A stretch of 64,000 bases of DNA from Catonia carolina (Eukaryota > Arthropoda > Insecta > Hemiptera > Achilidae): positions 134,418,171 to 134,482,170 of the forward strand of contig JAQMRL010000002.1 of assembly GCA_035578175.1 (NCBI GenBank). The letters run 5' to 3'. The notes beneath the pieces were generated by a model that ran no database searches, was not told the origin of the DNA, and saw nothing but the letters and a program-made list of their open reading frames with translations. Below are positions 62,301 to 64,000 of this stretch, one piece after another (position 1 is the first letter of the stretch; each line of letters begins with the position of its first letter). Made by a program: the position numbers and the translations under genes.

Positions 62301-62554
62301 GACAATTTATAAAAAAGTATAAATATTATATTTTTCAACTTACATTCCTTCTCAGTAAATATAATAGAATTATTTTTAATGTATCGTTGTAATTCTCCAT
62401 TGTGAGCTAATTCAAGTACTAGATACACATAGTTTGAATCTTCAAAAAATGTATACAACTCCAACACAGACGGATGTTTTAAGCGAGAGTGTATGGCTAC
62501 CTCCTGTTTTACTCTGTTGACCATGCCATTAGCTGCCATTAACTTTTTATCAAT
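21797..62554 (-). CDS. Plk4: Plk4/SAK polo-like kinase 4, twelve 3' exons (5' exon outside window)
   Basis: Serine/threonine kinase that starts centriole duplication; it acts at the centriole with Ana2/STIL and Asterless/Cep152. The spliced frame from 12 exons gives 983 residues plus stop, with every junction phase consistent. In-window residues 1-230 are kinase: HRD at 92-94, DFG at 112-114, and T128 in [12 protein letters not shown]. Adding 42 aligns T128 with human activation-loop T170. A linker (about 237-590) contains the degron region and a Cys-rich stretch. PB1 begins near 600, PB2 follows, and PB3 is in the last two exons. Human PLK4 has 970 residues; this one would be about 1025. The glycine loop and VAIK lysine lie upstream and were not found before base 64000. 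Introns are 1-6 kb and loaded with transposons. Confidence 0.95.
22034..23160. other. Plk4 intron, no recognised content
   Basis: AT-rich. A weak inverted repeat around CTTGATTTATT / AATAAATCAAG lies at 22575-22625. No gene is supported. Confidence 0.4.
23170..23400 (-). mobile_element. LINE 3' end (RT C-terminus, GAA tail)
   Basis: The minus-strand frame [20 protein letters not shown] ends in five GAA-type codons (plus-strand TTCTTCTTCTTCC at 23190). Same family as 5560-5940. Confidence 0.7.
24355..24900 (-). mobile_element. LINE-like relic
   Basis: The minus strand carries Lys/Glu-rich broken coding text (for example [16 protein letters not shown] from about 24530-24580), comparable to LINE N-terminal or RT flanks. 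Many stops. Confidence 0.4.
25295..25605 (+). repeat. Dispersed repeat family E, tandem pair
   Basis: Unit of about 150 bp with TTCTGACTTTGATTTCTTGA, AACCGGAACTTCAA and CTCTTGTAGTTTCTGAC, present twice in tandem. Other copies are at 25960-26160 and 38812-39085. Confidence 0.7.
25696..25821 (-). CDS. Plk4: Plk4 exon leading into polo box 3
   Basis: 126 bp, phase 0-0, acceptor TTTGTTTTAG, donor GTGAAA (weak). It ends IPDLGIATQ, which joins to LSSGEITV in the next exon, like GWATQLTSGAVWV of PB3. Confidence 0.9.
25960..26160 (+). repeat. Dispersed repeat family E, single copy
   Basis: Shares TTTTTGTTTCCAAATTC, GACTTCTGGTTTTGGGCCAC and CTCTTGTAGTTTCTGACATC with 25295-25605 and 38812-39085. Confidence 0.65.
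26560..26930. repeat. Two-unit direct repeat, about 175 bp
   Basis: Units at about 26570-26735 and 26748-26920 share TACGAAAAATCATTAACTGA versus TACAGAAAATCACTAACTGA, then CTAAACTA, GTTGTAGAAAAAA-like and AAGGCTGCAATCTT. The divergence shows an old duplication. Confidence 0.65.
26950..27335 (+). repeat. Dispersed repeat family F with central (CA)n, copy 1
   Basis: Order of blocks: TCACCTTATCTTGTAGA, TTGAGATATTTTG, a CA-rich run, CCAATTGCTAAAAACATG, then GCAAGAGAAAGTAAAAA. The same order is seen inverted at 47830-48250 and in part at 50215-50495. Confidence 0.7.
27340..27930. other. Plk4 intron, no recognised content
   Basis: AT-rich. The 85-codon frame at 27645-27902 is most likely chance. 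Confidence 0.35.
27937..28215 (-). mobile_element. Dispersed repeat R1, copy 2 (truncated)
   Basis: Shares GGTCATCAGCCGAAAGG, TTACTAAGT-like and TGCTTATCAGCATGCCAGG with the other R1 copies. It is cut off before the block that pairs with AATTGGCTGACCATGTGAT. Confidence 0.7.
28216..28345 (+). mobile_element. Mariner transposase C-terminal relic
   Basis: The plus strand reads [13 protein letters not shown] and later GKEIHCN, the last residues of a mariner transposase (compare HCLQQWK at 55040). Only about 130 bp remain, abutting the R1 copy. Confidence 0.55.
28615..28800 (-). CDS. Plk4: Plk4 exon, PB2 helix end and linker to PB3
   Basis: 186 bp, phase 0-0, acceptor AATTTTTTAG, donor [21 protein letters not shown] continues the PB2 helix. 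[10 protein letters not shown] matches the FFPIIIGRKP segment after PB2 in human PLK4. The rest is a Ser/Pro linker. Confidence 0.92.
28820..29732. other. Plk4 intron, no recognised content
   Basis: Mostly AT-rich. A frame at 29002-29187 has no support. No repeat ends were found. Confidence 0.35.
29737..30416 (+). mobile_element. piggyBac-like element, internally deleted
   Basis: Flanked on both sides by TTAA. The ends CCCTGTGC and (reverse) CCCTTTGC followed by GCCG/GAGTATAT-like text match piggyBac-type termini. The 680-bp interior keeps an ATG at 30152 with an acidic N-terminus ([20 protein letters not shown]), then a frameshift into [13 protein letters not shown], as in piggyBac transposase N-termini. 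The DDD catalytic core is missing. Confidence 0.75.
30762..30943 (-). CDS. Plk4: Plk4 polo box 2 exon
   Basis: 182 bp, acceptor TTGTATTATTAG, donor GTAAGA. The junction codon is Gly, giving [21 protein letters not shown]; later [10 protein letters not shown] forms the PB2 helix. Phase ends at 0. Confidence 0.9.
31330..31800 (-). mobile_element. LINE relic (Jockey/R1-like RT C-terminus)
   Basis: The minus-strand frame has [20 protein letters not shown] followed by CQL and [13 protein letters not shown], resembling the C-terminal region after RNase H or RT in I/R1/Jockey LINEs. The surrounding sequence is degraded. Confidence 0.6.
31861..32504 (+). mobile_element. Solo LTR, family L, copy 1
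   Basis: It starts TGTCACTG and ends CAGTGACA (8-bp inverted termini, TG...CA), 644 bp, flanked by AAGC on both sides (31857-31860 and 32505-32508). It is much richer in GC than its surroundings. A TATATAAAG box lies at 32048. No internal retroviral-type coding sequence adjoins. The 4-bp duplication fits Ty3/Gypsy-type integration. The 60- and 73-codon frames inside are not genes. Confidence 0.85.
32048..32056 (+). promoter_or_regulatory. TATA box of the solo LTR
   Basis: TATATAAAG in the middle of the LTR, in the position expected for its own promoter. The corresponding 25-bp stretch is absent from the second LTR copy. Confidence 0.45.
32510..33450. other. Plk4 intron, no recognised content
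   Basis: AT-rich without supported genes. Confidence 0.35.
33455..33650. repeat. GC-rich palindromic patch
   Basis: Contains CATGCGCTTGCGCTAAGCG with self-complementary GCGCAT ends and GACGCATGCGTC. Its density of GCATGC motifs recalls the subterminal part of the Harbinger-like element. No paired end was found. Confidence 0.35.
33900..34350 (-). mobile_element. LINE-like relic
   Basis: Pyrimidine-rich plus strand with TCTCTCTATCGCTGAAC, CTTAGGAAGCCCC and GATATGTCCACACCATTG phrases, typical of LINE RT C-terminal sequence read in reverse. The 144-codon plus-strand frame overlapping it is a shadow. Confidence 0.4.
34560..35230. other. Plk4 intron, no recognised content
   Basis: No domain, splice site pair or repeat ends recognised. 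Confidence 0.35.
35235..35520 (-). mobile_element. LINE-like relic
   Basis: Pyrimidine-rich, similar in style to 24355-24900 (TTATGGCC near the start in both). No intact frame. Confidence 0.3.
36076..36334 (-). CDS. Plk4: Plk4 polo box 1 to 2 exon
   Basis: 259 bp, acceptor TTCTTTGTACAG, donor GTAATC, ends in phase 1. It encodes [20 protein letters not shown], then [20 protein letters not shown] and [18 protein letters not shown], strongly like the PB1-PB2 region of PLK4 (LPEKYWRKY, YASRFV, LMEN). This part binds Asterless/Cep152. Confidence 0.95.
36434..38109. mobile_element. Unclassified TIR element, 1.7 kb, 8-bp duplication
   Basis: The left end CGTGCGGGTGAAGGTCATGC and the right end, in reverse, CGTGCGGGTGAAGGTCACGC match at 19 of 20 positions. 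GAAATCAA occurs directly before the left end (36426-36433) and two bases after the right end (38112-38119), suggesting an 8-bp hAT-type duplication. The interior has no transposase I can read and contains the hairpin at 36641-36750. Confidence 0.65.
36641..36750. repeat. Long hairpin with 43-46 bp arms
   Basis: AATTACAAACAAAAGAAAAA at 36661 pairs with its complement ending at 36726, and AAACTCATTCGAGAAG with CTTCTCAAATGAGTTT. The loop is about 20 bases. Arms are near-perfect with one small insertion. Confidence 0.75.
38215..38625 (+). mobile_element. Dispersed repeat R1, copy 3 (near full length)
   Basis: Begins near CAGACAGGTGGAATATC, includes TATACAGCCAGACCCTGTGG, and ends GATGACCTAAACAACAACAA. 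The (CAA)n 3' tail is visible. This is the most complete copy. Confidence 0.75.
38812..39085 (+). repeat. Dispersed repeat family E, copy between two R1 copies
   Basis: Shares GACTTCTGGTTTTGGGCCAC, AACCGGAACTTCAAACCCAA and the final CATCTGGGTGTGACAG with 25295-25605 and 25960-26160. Confidence 0.65.
39243..39563 (+). mobile_element. Dispersed repeat R1, copy 4 (internal deletion)
   Basis: Same 5' and 3' parts as 38215-38625, ending CTAAACAACAACAC. About 90 bp are missing between TTGTCAGCCACTT and TATGCAGCCAGACC. Confidence 0.75.
39578..40440 (+). mobile_element. LINE RT relic, several broken frames
   Basis: Plus-strand fragments: [20 protein letters not shown], then a stop-rich part, then [20 protein letters not shown] near 40340. 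They suit LINE reverse transcriptase but are out of frame with one another. Confidence 0.45.
40637..41744 (-). CDS. Plk4: Plk4 large linker exon, start of polo box 1
   Basis: 1108 bp, acceptor of a T13-rich tract ending TAG, donor GTAAGT. The first about 300 codons are Ser/Asn/His/Cys-rich and low in complexity, with clustered CxxC pairs (for example CHNCRTC and CWQC). The last about 55 codons are PB1: [20 protein letters not shown] then [11 protein letters not shown] and RISSDGLR, close to the human cryptic polo box start. The open frame runs past both splice sites, so it could be mistaken for a single-exon gene of 428 codons. Confidence 0.93.
41190..41400 (-). other. Plk4: Cys-rich segment within the Plk4 linker exon
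   Basis: Reads [13 protein letters not shown], then [14 protein letters not shown] and RCGCNDN in order. Several CxxC spacings occur inside about 65 residues. Such a cluster is not part of the PLK4 domains I know; it might bind metal or be low-complexity drift. Confidence 0.5.
41794..42962 (+). mobile_element. Tigger/pogo-like element relic
   Basis: Left end CAGTCGTTTCCGGATAATTGG and right end CCAATTATCCAGAATTGACTG are inverted repeats of about 21 bp with a few mismatches; TA precedes the left end. Inside, about 42498-42620 encodes [19 protein letters not shown] then [11 protein letters not shown], like a CENP-B-type helix-turn-helix. The transposase core is missing. It sits 49 bp upstream of a Plk4 acceptor. 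Confidence 0.7.
42965..43985. other. Plk4 intron, no recognised content
   Basis: AT-rich. A patch at 43075-43150 (CAGACTCCCGTTTCTTAGCG) could be another pogo-type end but has no partner. Confidence 0.35.
43989..44279 (-). mobile_element. tRNA-derived SINE with palindromic insert and (CTT)n tail
   Basis: On the minus strand: head CCCACCGGGTTGGTCTAGAG with A-box-like GGTCTAGAGGTAAAG, B box GGTTCAAATCC, a body of about 190 bp, and a CTT repeat tail (plus-strand GAAGAAGAAGAAGAAG at 43996). A perfect palindrome lies between the A and B boxes. Confidence 0.7.
44220..44246. repeat. Perfect 27-bp palindrome between SINE A and B boxes
   Basis: Arms AAAATCAGCTGTT and AACAGCTGATTTT around a single A. 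It replaces the normal anticodon-arm region of the tRNA-like head. Confidence 0.8.
44459..44604 (-). CDS. Plk4: Plk4 exon with the phosphodegron region
   Basis: 146 bp, acceptor TCTCTGTTGTAG, donor GTCTGT, ending in phase 2 so that AG+G makes Arg. It begins [20 protein letters not shown]. By position this aligns with the multiphosphorylated Slimb/beta-TrCP degron of PLK4, but the DSG core reads DSA here. Confidence 0.88.
44925..46030. mobile_element. Fold-back MITE family D, copy 2, split by a mariner
   Basis: AGCATCATAGCAGTAGAATC before 44953 and the hairpin part 45796-46025 (AAGTACTTTCACGGTGTGCA with its inverse GCGCACCGTGAAAGTACT) correspond to copy 1 at 4768-5150. The hairpin arms include CTTCTACAAGTACTTTCACG. 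Confidence 0.7.
44954..45793 (+). mobile_element. Mariner element with deleted transposase
   Basis: Inverted ends CCAGGTGTGATCAAAAAGTA and (reverse) CGAGGTGTGATAAAAAAGTA, flanked by TA; 840 bp. Fragments in order: [53 protein letters not shown] (first catalytic Asp), then, after a deletion, [20 protein letters not shown]. The second and third catalytic Asp regions are missing, and stops split the N-terminus. Confidence 0.85.
46035..47740. other. Plk4 intron, no recognised content
   Basis: No gene or complete repeat was recognised. A 103-codon Phe-rich frame at 47537-47848 is low complexity. Confidence 0.35.
47745..47845 (-). mobile_element. LINE RT C-terminal fragment
   Basis: Minus-strand [20 protein letters not shown] then IIQGKI, the same protein region as 5700-5790 plus. 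It is directly joined to repeat family F. Confidence 0.6.
47830..48250 (-). repeat. Dispersed repeat family F with (GT)n, copy 2
   Basis: Read on the minus strand it follows the same block order as 26950-27335: CTTATCTTGTAGAACAT, ACCGATTTTGATGAAAAT, TTCTTGAGATATTCTG, CA run, CCAATTGCTAAAAACATG. The (GT)n at 47962-47992 is the plus-strand view. Confidence 0.7.
48292..48297 (-). terminator. Possible poly(A) signal of the nested gene
   Basis: AATAAA on the minus strand, 193 bases after the stop of the nested ORF; the first canonical hexamer there. Confidence 0.4.
48490..49155 (-). CDS. Nested intronless gene, winged-helix (H15-like) protein
   Basis: Intact frame of 221 codons on the Plk4 strand, inside the Plk4 intron between 44605 and 50509. 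Residues about 14-85 ([48 protein letters not shown], then RYIVN) follow the helix-helix-helix-wing order of linker-histone H15 domains. Residues about 130-185 are rich in Ser, Asp and Glu. The tail is basic ([23 protein letters not shown]), as expected for a chromatin or RNA-binding nuclear protein. The start follows an AT-rich TTTATAAATT stretch. No introns or transposon termini are seen, so it could be a retrogene that stayed open. H15 identity is an inference from pattern, not from a search. Confidence 0.75.
   Translation of the reverse strand: MNSSNTPAEQDYVSKLLPVVVQTLIEIDDPKGSNLYSILIRLKENKVFDGNCSLSLLKQALDSAVEKRLIIKLENNRYIVNRNFIKELNNHISNKQEKQTERSTKQSKSSATGNQHNDTKVKKIQRSNSGEDEHKGLSDSDEVESGDSGDGGDVYESNTDSCASSDYTSDTSELLTESSSDSSNMAKKYGKQYKNNPRKRNRSTTTKRSSSPCRPKKSRKS
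49160..50030. other. Plk4 intron upstream of the nested gene
   Basis: Presumed promoter side of the nested gene. TATA-like TTTATAAATT lies about 20-30 bases before its ATG. No other feature is supported. Confidence 0.35.
50032..50190 (-). mobile_element. SINE family A, near-complete copy
   Basis: Plus strand shows poly-T, GCAATTACTGCTAATGCAGA, GTGAAGGATGAAATGATT, then the reversed B-box region GAATGGGATTCAAAAC and ACCACATGATGAGAG. It is the inverse of 13318-13487. Confidence 0.7.
50215..50495 (+). repeat. Dispersed repeat family F, copy 3, ending beside a Plk4 exon
   Basis: TTTCAAGTTTCAGCTTC, a long (CA)n at 50338-50365, GGCCAATTGATAAAAAATGG, and AGAGCTAGAGAAAGTAAAAA. It stops within about 15 bp of the Plk4 donor at 50508. 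Confidence 0.65.
50510..50656 (-). CDS. Plk4: Plk4 exon, end of kinase domain
   Basis: 147 bp, phase 0-0, acceptor TTGTTTTTTAG and donor GTAAGT. It encodes [20 protein letters not shown] and the conserved R of [15 protein letters not shown]. The donor lies only about 20 bp from a (CA)n repeat element. Confidence 0.95.
50800..51130 (-). mobile_element. LINE RT relic
   Basis: Minus strand reads [20 protein letters not shown] then [14 protein letters not shown], characteristic of LINE RT (AWTL...RLE.FEMW.YRRML.I.W). Upstream text is decayed. Confidence 0.75.
51135..53495. other. Plk4 intron, no recognised content
   Basis: About 2.3 kb, AT-rich. A GATA microsatellite is near 51160. No gene or paired repeat ends were recognised. 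Confidence 0.4.
53503..53625 (+). mobile_element. tRNA-derived SINE family B, copy 3
   Basis: GGCTGCATCCGTAGTGTAGT head, A box GTAGTGGTAGCATACTAGCC, B box GGTTCGATTCCC, then GGTCTGGAAATTTTCACAAG and AAACCCACTG. Confidence 0.8.
54251..55181 (+). mobile_element. Fold-back mariner with inverted duplicate of its own 3' end
   Basis: The plus strand from about 54510 reads [10 protein letters not shown], a stop, then [35 protein letters not shown] (second Asp changed to Glu) and [19 protein letters not shown] (third Asp present). The C-terminus ends near 55095. The left arm 54251-54505 is an inverted copy of 54925-55181: on the minus strand it again encodes [20 protein letters not shown] and HCLQQWK. 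The N-terminal half of the transposase has been replaced. The right end is followed by TA. Confidence 0.85.
55436..55579 (-). CDS. Plk4: Plk4 kinase exon (C-lobe) with a GC 5' splice site
   Basis: 144 bp, phase 0-0. It encodes [20 protein letters not shown], then [11 protein letters not shown] and VVMADYQ. The acceptor is TTTTTGTTAAG. The donor reads CAG|GCAAGT rather than GT. Joining at GC restores ADYQ-MPKHF, which matches the ADYEMP of known PLK4s. Confidence 0.93.
55916..56091 (-). CDS. Candidate unassigned exon in a Plk4 intron
   Basis: Bounded by an acceptor-like CTTTAACTTTAG and a donor-like CAG|GTGTGT. It is open in one frame for 58 codons: [20 protein letters not shown], then [20 protein letters not shown]. 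Third positions are T/A-rich, like true coding DNA here. I do not recognise the protein. It lies between Plk4 exons but its content does not belong to PLK4. Confidence 0.3.
56789..56989 (-). pseudogene. Unassigned coding-like block, possible retrocopy end or last exon
   Basis: The minus strand is open for 66 codons to a TAG stop: [20 protein letters not shown], then [14 protein letters not shown], ending in an acidic tail [15 protein letters not shown]. The composition looks like a genuine protein C-terminus. An in-frame TGA precedes it, and the only upstream splice-like site is a weak AATAG. It may be a 5'-truncated retrocopy or the last exon of a nested gene. Family unknown. Confidence 0.35.
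57172..57264 (-). CDS. Plk4: Plk4 kinase exon with DFG and activation loop
   Basis: 93 bp, phase 0-0. It reads [19 protein letters not shown] then [12 protein letters not shown]: the DFG, the activation-loop Thr equivalent to human T170, and the SPE (APE-like) motif. Acceptor TTATTACAG, donor GTAATT. Confidence 0.95.
57470..57965 (-). mobile_element. LINE-like relic
   Basis: Pyrimidine-rich plus strand (TTTGATGCAGTTCTCCAAG, TCTACAACCCCTATTACTCA, CGCTTCCGTATAATG) typical of LINE reverse complements. No intact frame. Confidence 0.5.
58281..58919 (-). mobile_element. Solo LTR, family L, copy 2
   Basis: On the minus strand it starts TGTCACCG and ends CGGTGACA, 639 bp, flanked by GCAG on both sides (58277-58280 and 58920-58923). 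It shares long GC-rich blocks with 31861-32504 in the opposite orientation. Relative to copy 1 it lacks the TATA-containing stretch and carries ATTCAATTC...GATCCAGACA twice. Confidence 0.85.
59124..60113 (-). mobile_element. Dispersed repeat R1, copy 5, split by a Tc1 element
   Basis: R1 text runs 59124-59396 (GGTTATCAGCCAAAGAGC, GCTTAACAGCATGCCCGG) and resumes at 60015 (ATTGGCTGCCCATGTGAT). The join matches the uninterrupted copy at 11180-11210 exactly at the insertion point. Confidence 0.8.
59399..60012 (-). mobile_element. Tc1-like deletion derivative
   Basis: Ends CAGTAGCGTGCAAATTAATC and its complement match at 28 of 29 positions, flanked by TA; 614 bp. The minus strand keeps part of a Tc1 transposase: [20 protein letters not shown], around the second catalytic Asp. 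The N-terminal DNA-binding part is absent. Confidence 0.88.
60191..60303 (-). CDS. Plk4: Plk4 kinase exon with HRD catalytic loop
   Basis: Acceptor TTTTTGTTACAG and donor GTAAGT, 113 bp. It reads [20 protein letters not shown] then [10 protein letters not shown], supplying the catalytic Asp and the metal-binding Asn. The junction codon with the previous exon is TCT (Ser). Confidence 0.95.
60305..61570. other. Plk4 intron, no recognised content
   Basis: Very AT-rich with no open frames, paired ends or tRNA-like boxes. Confidence 0.4.
61577..61625 (-). mobile_element. SINE family A 3' tail with T27 run
   Basis: A run of 27 T followed by GGTTTTAACGTCCGACTC, the end of SINE A in reverse. Only the tail inserted or remains. 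Confidence 0.55.
61725..62505. repeat. 396-bp tandem duplication covering a Plk4 kinase exon
   Basis: 61725-62109 and 62121-62505 are nearly identical, offset 396 bp, differing by two one-base indels in A-runs. An 11-bp spacer (TTTTTGAAAGAA-like) lies between. Both contain the donor and most of the exon; only the right copy has the acceptor and exon start. Confidence 0.9.
61948..62109 (-). pseudogene. Plk4: Duplicated partial Plk4 exon
   Basis: Repeats the exon from [20 protein letters not shown] to the GTAAGT donor. It lacks the first 49 bases and the normal acceptor. An AG (TTTCAAAAAG|GAG) lies at its start but has a poor pyrimidine tract. If skipped it is harmless; if spliced in, the N-lobe would be partly repeated. 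Confidence 0.85.
62344..62554 (-). CDS. Plk4: Plk4 kinase exon (N-lobe), first exon in window
   Basis: Acceptor CATTTGTTTCAG, then [19 protein letters not shown], the alpha-C helix with its Glu, and [20 protein letters not shown] for strands 4-5 and the hinge. The donor is GTAAGT, phase 1, 211 bp. Most of this exon is duplicated 396 bp away at 61948-62109. Confidence 0.95.
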
Positions 62555-62559
62555 CTGAA

Positions 62560-63360
62560 ACAAATGAATAATAATAGTATTGTATCTTATGGTAACATTA
62601 ACTTACGATTGACATCTAAATAATGTTTAATCTTACATTTAACAACAAAACATACCATCAATATATTACATATTTTAATTTAATAGTACGTATTGTGCGT
62701 TTCCAAGCTCGTTGTAGTTGCGGGGTGAAGGGTACGGGTGAGGTATAATGAATGAGTGACGCATGCTGGGAGAACGATTGTTGTATTACTCTGATACAAA
62801 ACATTCGCATTTAAACTTTCTGTATTTAACATATGTGTTTGTATTTATTTACATATTTTGGTATAAATTGATATTGTCGGATTATGAATCCGACCAAGTT
62901 AATAACCCGGTAGGTATTTGTTAAATTAATGCGCCAGATGATAAAAAATTTTTTAGTCTAGTTAGTAGGCTACATGCTACCACTACAATGCATCAAGCTG
63001 TGAAACACTACTAACTCATTCATTCTTCCACTACTATAACAACGCTCTTTCCTTCCAACTACACAGAGCTGGGACTCAAGCAATACATATTAACACTCTT
63101 TTAAGAGAACAGAAATCATTTTTATCAATCCACTATTGATATGTCTCCATGAATACCATTTTATCAGCTGATGACCAAGTTTTAACAGCTGAGTTAGAAG
63201 AGAAACTCCAAATAGCTATTTTTCTTTTCCAGAATCTGATGAAAACTGATAAAATGACTTTTATATGAAGGGACCCTGTAAGATCCAAGATTGTTATAAA
63301 TAATTGTCTTAACTAAGCAGATCAGAATAATTACTTGAGATGTCAAATTGGTGTTGATAC
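62560..63360. other. Plk4 upstream intron, no exon found
   Basis: I searched the minus strand for the glycine loop and VAIK exon and did not find it here or to the window end. GC-rich patch near 62700-62770 is unassigned. Confidence 0.4.
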
Positions 63361-63361
63361 A

Positions 63362-63445
63362 GAGCTTTTTTTTTTTAGTTTTGGTTTAACGTCCGACTGT
63401 TCTGCACTTACTGCTAACGCAGACGGTGAATGATGAAATGATTTT
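63362..63445 (-). mobile_element. SINE family A, 5'-truncated copy
   Basis: T-run, GGTTTAACGTCCGACTG, CTTACTGCTAACGCAGACGG and GAATGATGAAATGATTT, as in the copies at 11780 and 50032. A GAT microsatellite follows at 63459-63475. Confidence 0.7.
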
Positions 63446-63599
63446 GAGCTTGGTATATGATGATGATGATATAATAATGATGGTATATAATGATACAGAG
63501 CTTGGTATCAACAAAAAATACATCGCTTTATTGGAATATGCAGAACAATACTAACTACATTGGAGAACAGAGTTTATTAACATACTTTTATGAGATTTT

Positions 63600-63910
63600 A
63601 TAACATGATGTAGGTTCAAATTCTTTTATATAGCAGCAAAACTTGGGCGCTAACAGCAAGAAGGGAACATACATTTTAATCTTTACAGATGTGTTTTTTT
63701 ACAAAGGGTCAAGACTTATATGAGGGAGGACAGAATTTGAATTTGTGATATAAGGAAAGAGTTGCACTTAATAATAATAAATGAGAGTCTGTTGGAAAAA
63801 AATAAATGGATGATGCATCTTCAAAAAATGAAGAGAGATGGAAATAAAATAATTTCAAAAGTGGTTTTAAATAATTTCAAAAAGAATAAATTCTGAAAGA
63901 CCTCAATAAC
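63600..63910 (+). mobile_element. LINE RT relic
   Basis: Plus-strand fragments LLYSSKTWALTARREHTF, then frameshifted text like the usual RFLRR...RGDRIRN and a W-M-H-LQ-M-E region, as in RTE-like LINEs. Multiple stops. Confidence 0.65.
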
Positions 63911-64000
63911 AACAGGAGTAATTTACTTTAATTAGAGCTTTTTATTGCAAACAAACAACATTTTGATGCTGGAACTGGCTAGATGCTCTATATTGTGACG

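Noticed and set aside
62560..64000. Plk4 first exon (glycine loop, VAIK)
   Set aside because: No matching coding text or donor was found on the minus strand; it is probably beyond the window.
1..64000. CRISPR array, bacterial operon, phage or viral insertion
   Set aside because: No regular spacer repeats, no operons and no viral coding sequence; the DNA is eukaryotic with spliced genes and insect transposons.

Overview
The window reads as nuclear DNA of an animal, most likely an insect (possibly a hemipteran; the order is a guess). It is strongly AT-rich. It has spliced genes with long introns and a dense mix of old LINE tails, tRNA-derived SINEs, mariner/Tc1/pogo, piggyBac and PIF/Harbinger elements and solo LTRs. 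There are no bacterial operons, rRNA genes or CRISPR arrays.

The one gene that can be reconstructed is Plk4 (SAK), the centriole-duplication kinase, on the minus strand. I can place its last 12 coding exons between 62554 and 21797. All exon phases agree and they give 983 residues: kinase domain from the equivalent of human residue 43, a long Ser/Asn/Cys-rich linker, polo boxes PB1-PB2, and PB3. The first exon (glycine loop and VAIK lysine, about 42 residues) was not found and should lie beyond base 64000. An AATAAA signal follows the stop. A terminal exon of an unidentified plus-strand gene lies at 905-1024, tail to tail with Plk4 across about 20 kb of repeat-rich DNA.

Plk4 introns carry nearly everything else. 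An intronless same-strand ORF of 221 codons (48490-49155) has an N-terminal winged-helix region resembling a linker-histone H15 fold, an acidic Ser/Asp middle and a basic tail. Two further minus-strand coding-like blocks (55916-56091 and 56789-56989) are unassigned. The mobile elements with clear ends are: a PIF/Harbinger-like element (16976-18107, TTA), a pogo-like MITE (19050-19575), a piggyBac relic (29737-30416, TTAA), two solo LTRs (31861-32504 and 58281-58919, 4-bp duplications), a TIR element (36434-38109), a Tigger-like relic (41794-42962), a deleted mariner (44954-45793), a fold-back mariner (54251-55181) and a Tc1 deletion derivative (59399-60012).

The best leads are: a 396-bp tandem duplication that copies most of a Plk4 kinase exon; a GC-AG intron inside the kinase domain; a Cys-rich CxxC cluster in the Plk4 linker; a changed phosphodegron; the nested winged-helix gene; the fold-back mariner; and two datable nested insertions. 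I found no defence-type or otherwise wholly new multi-gene system.
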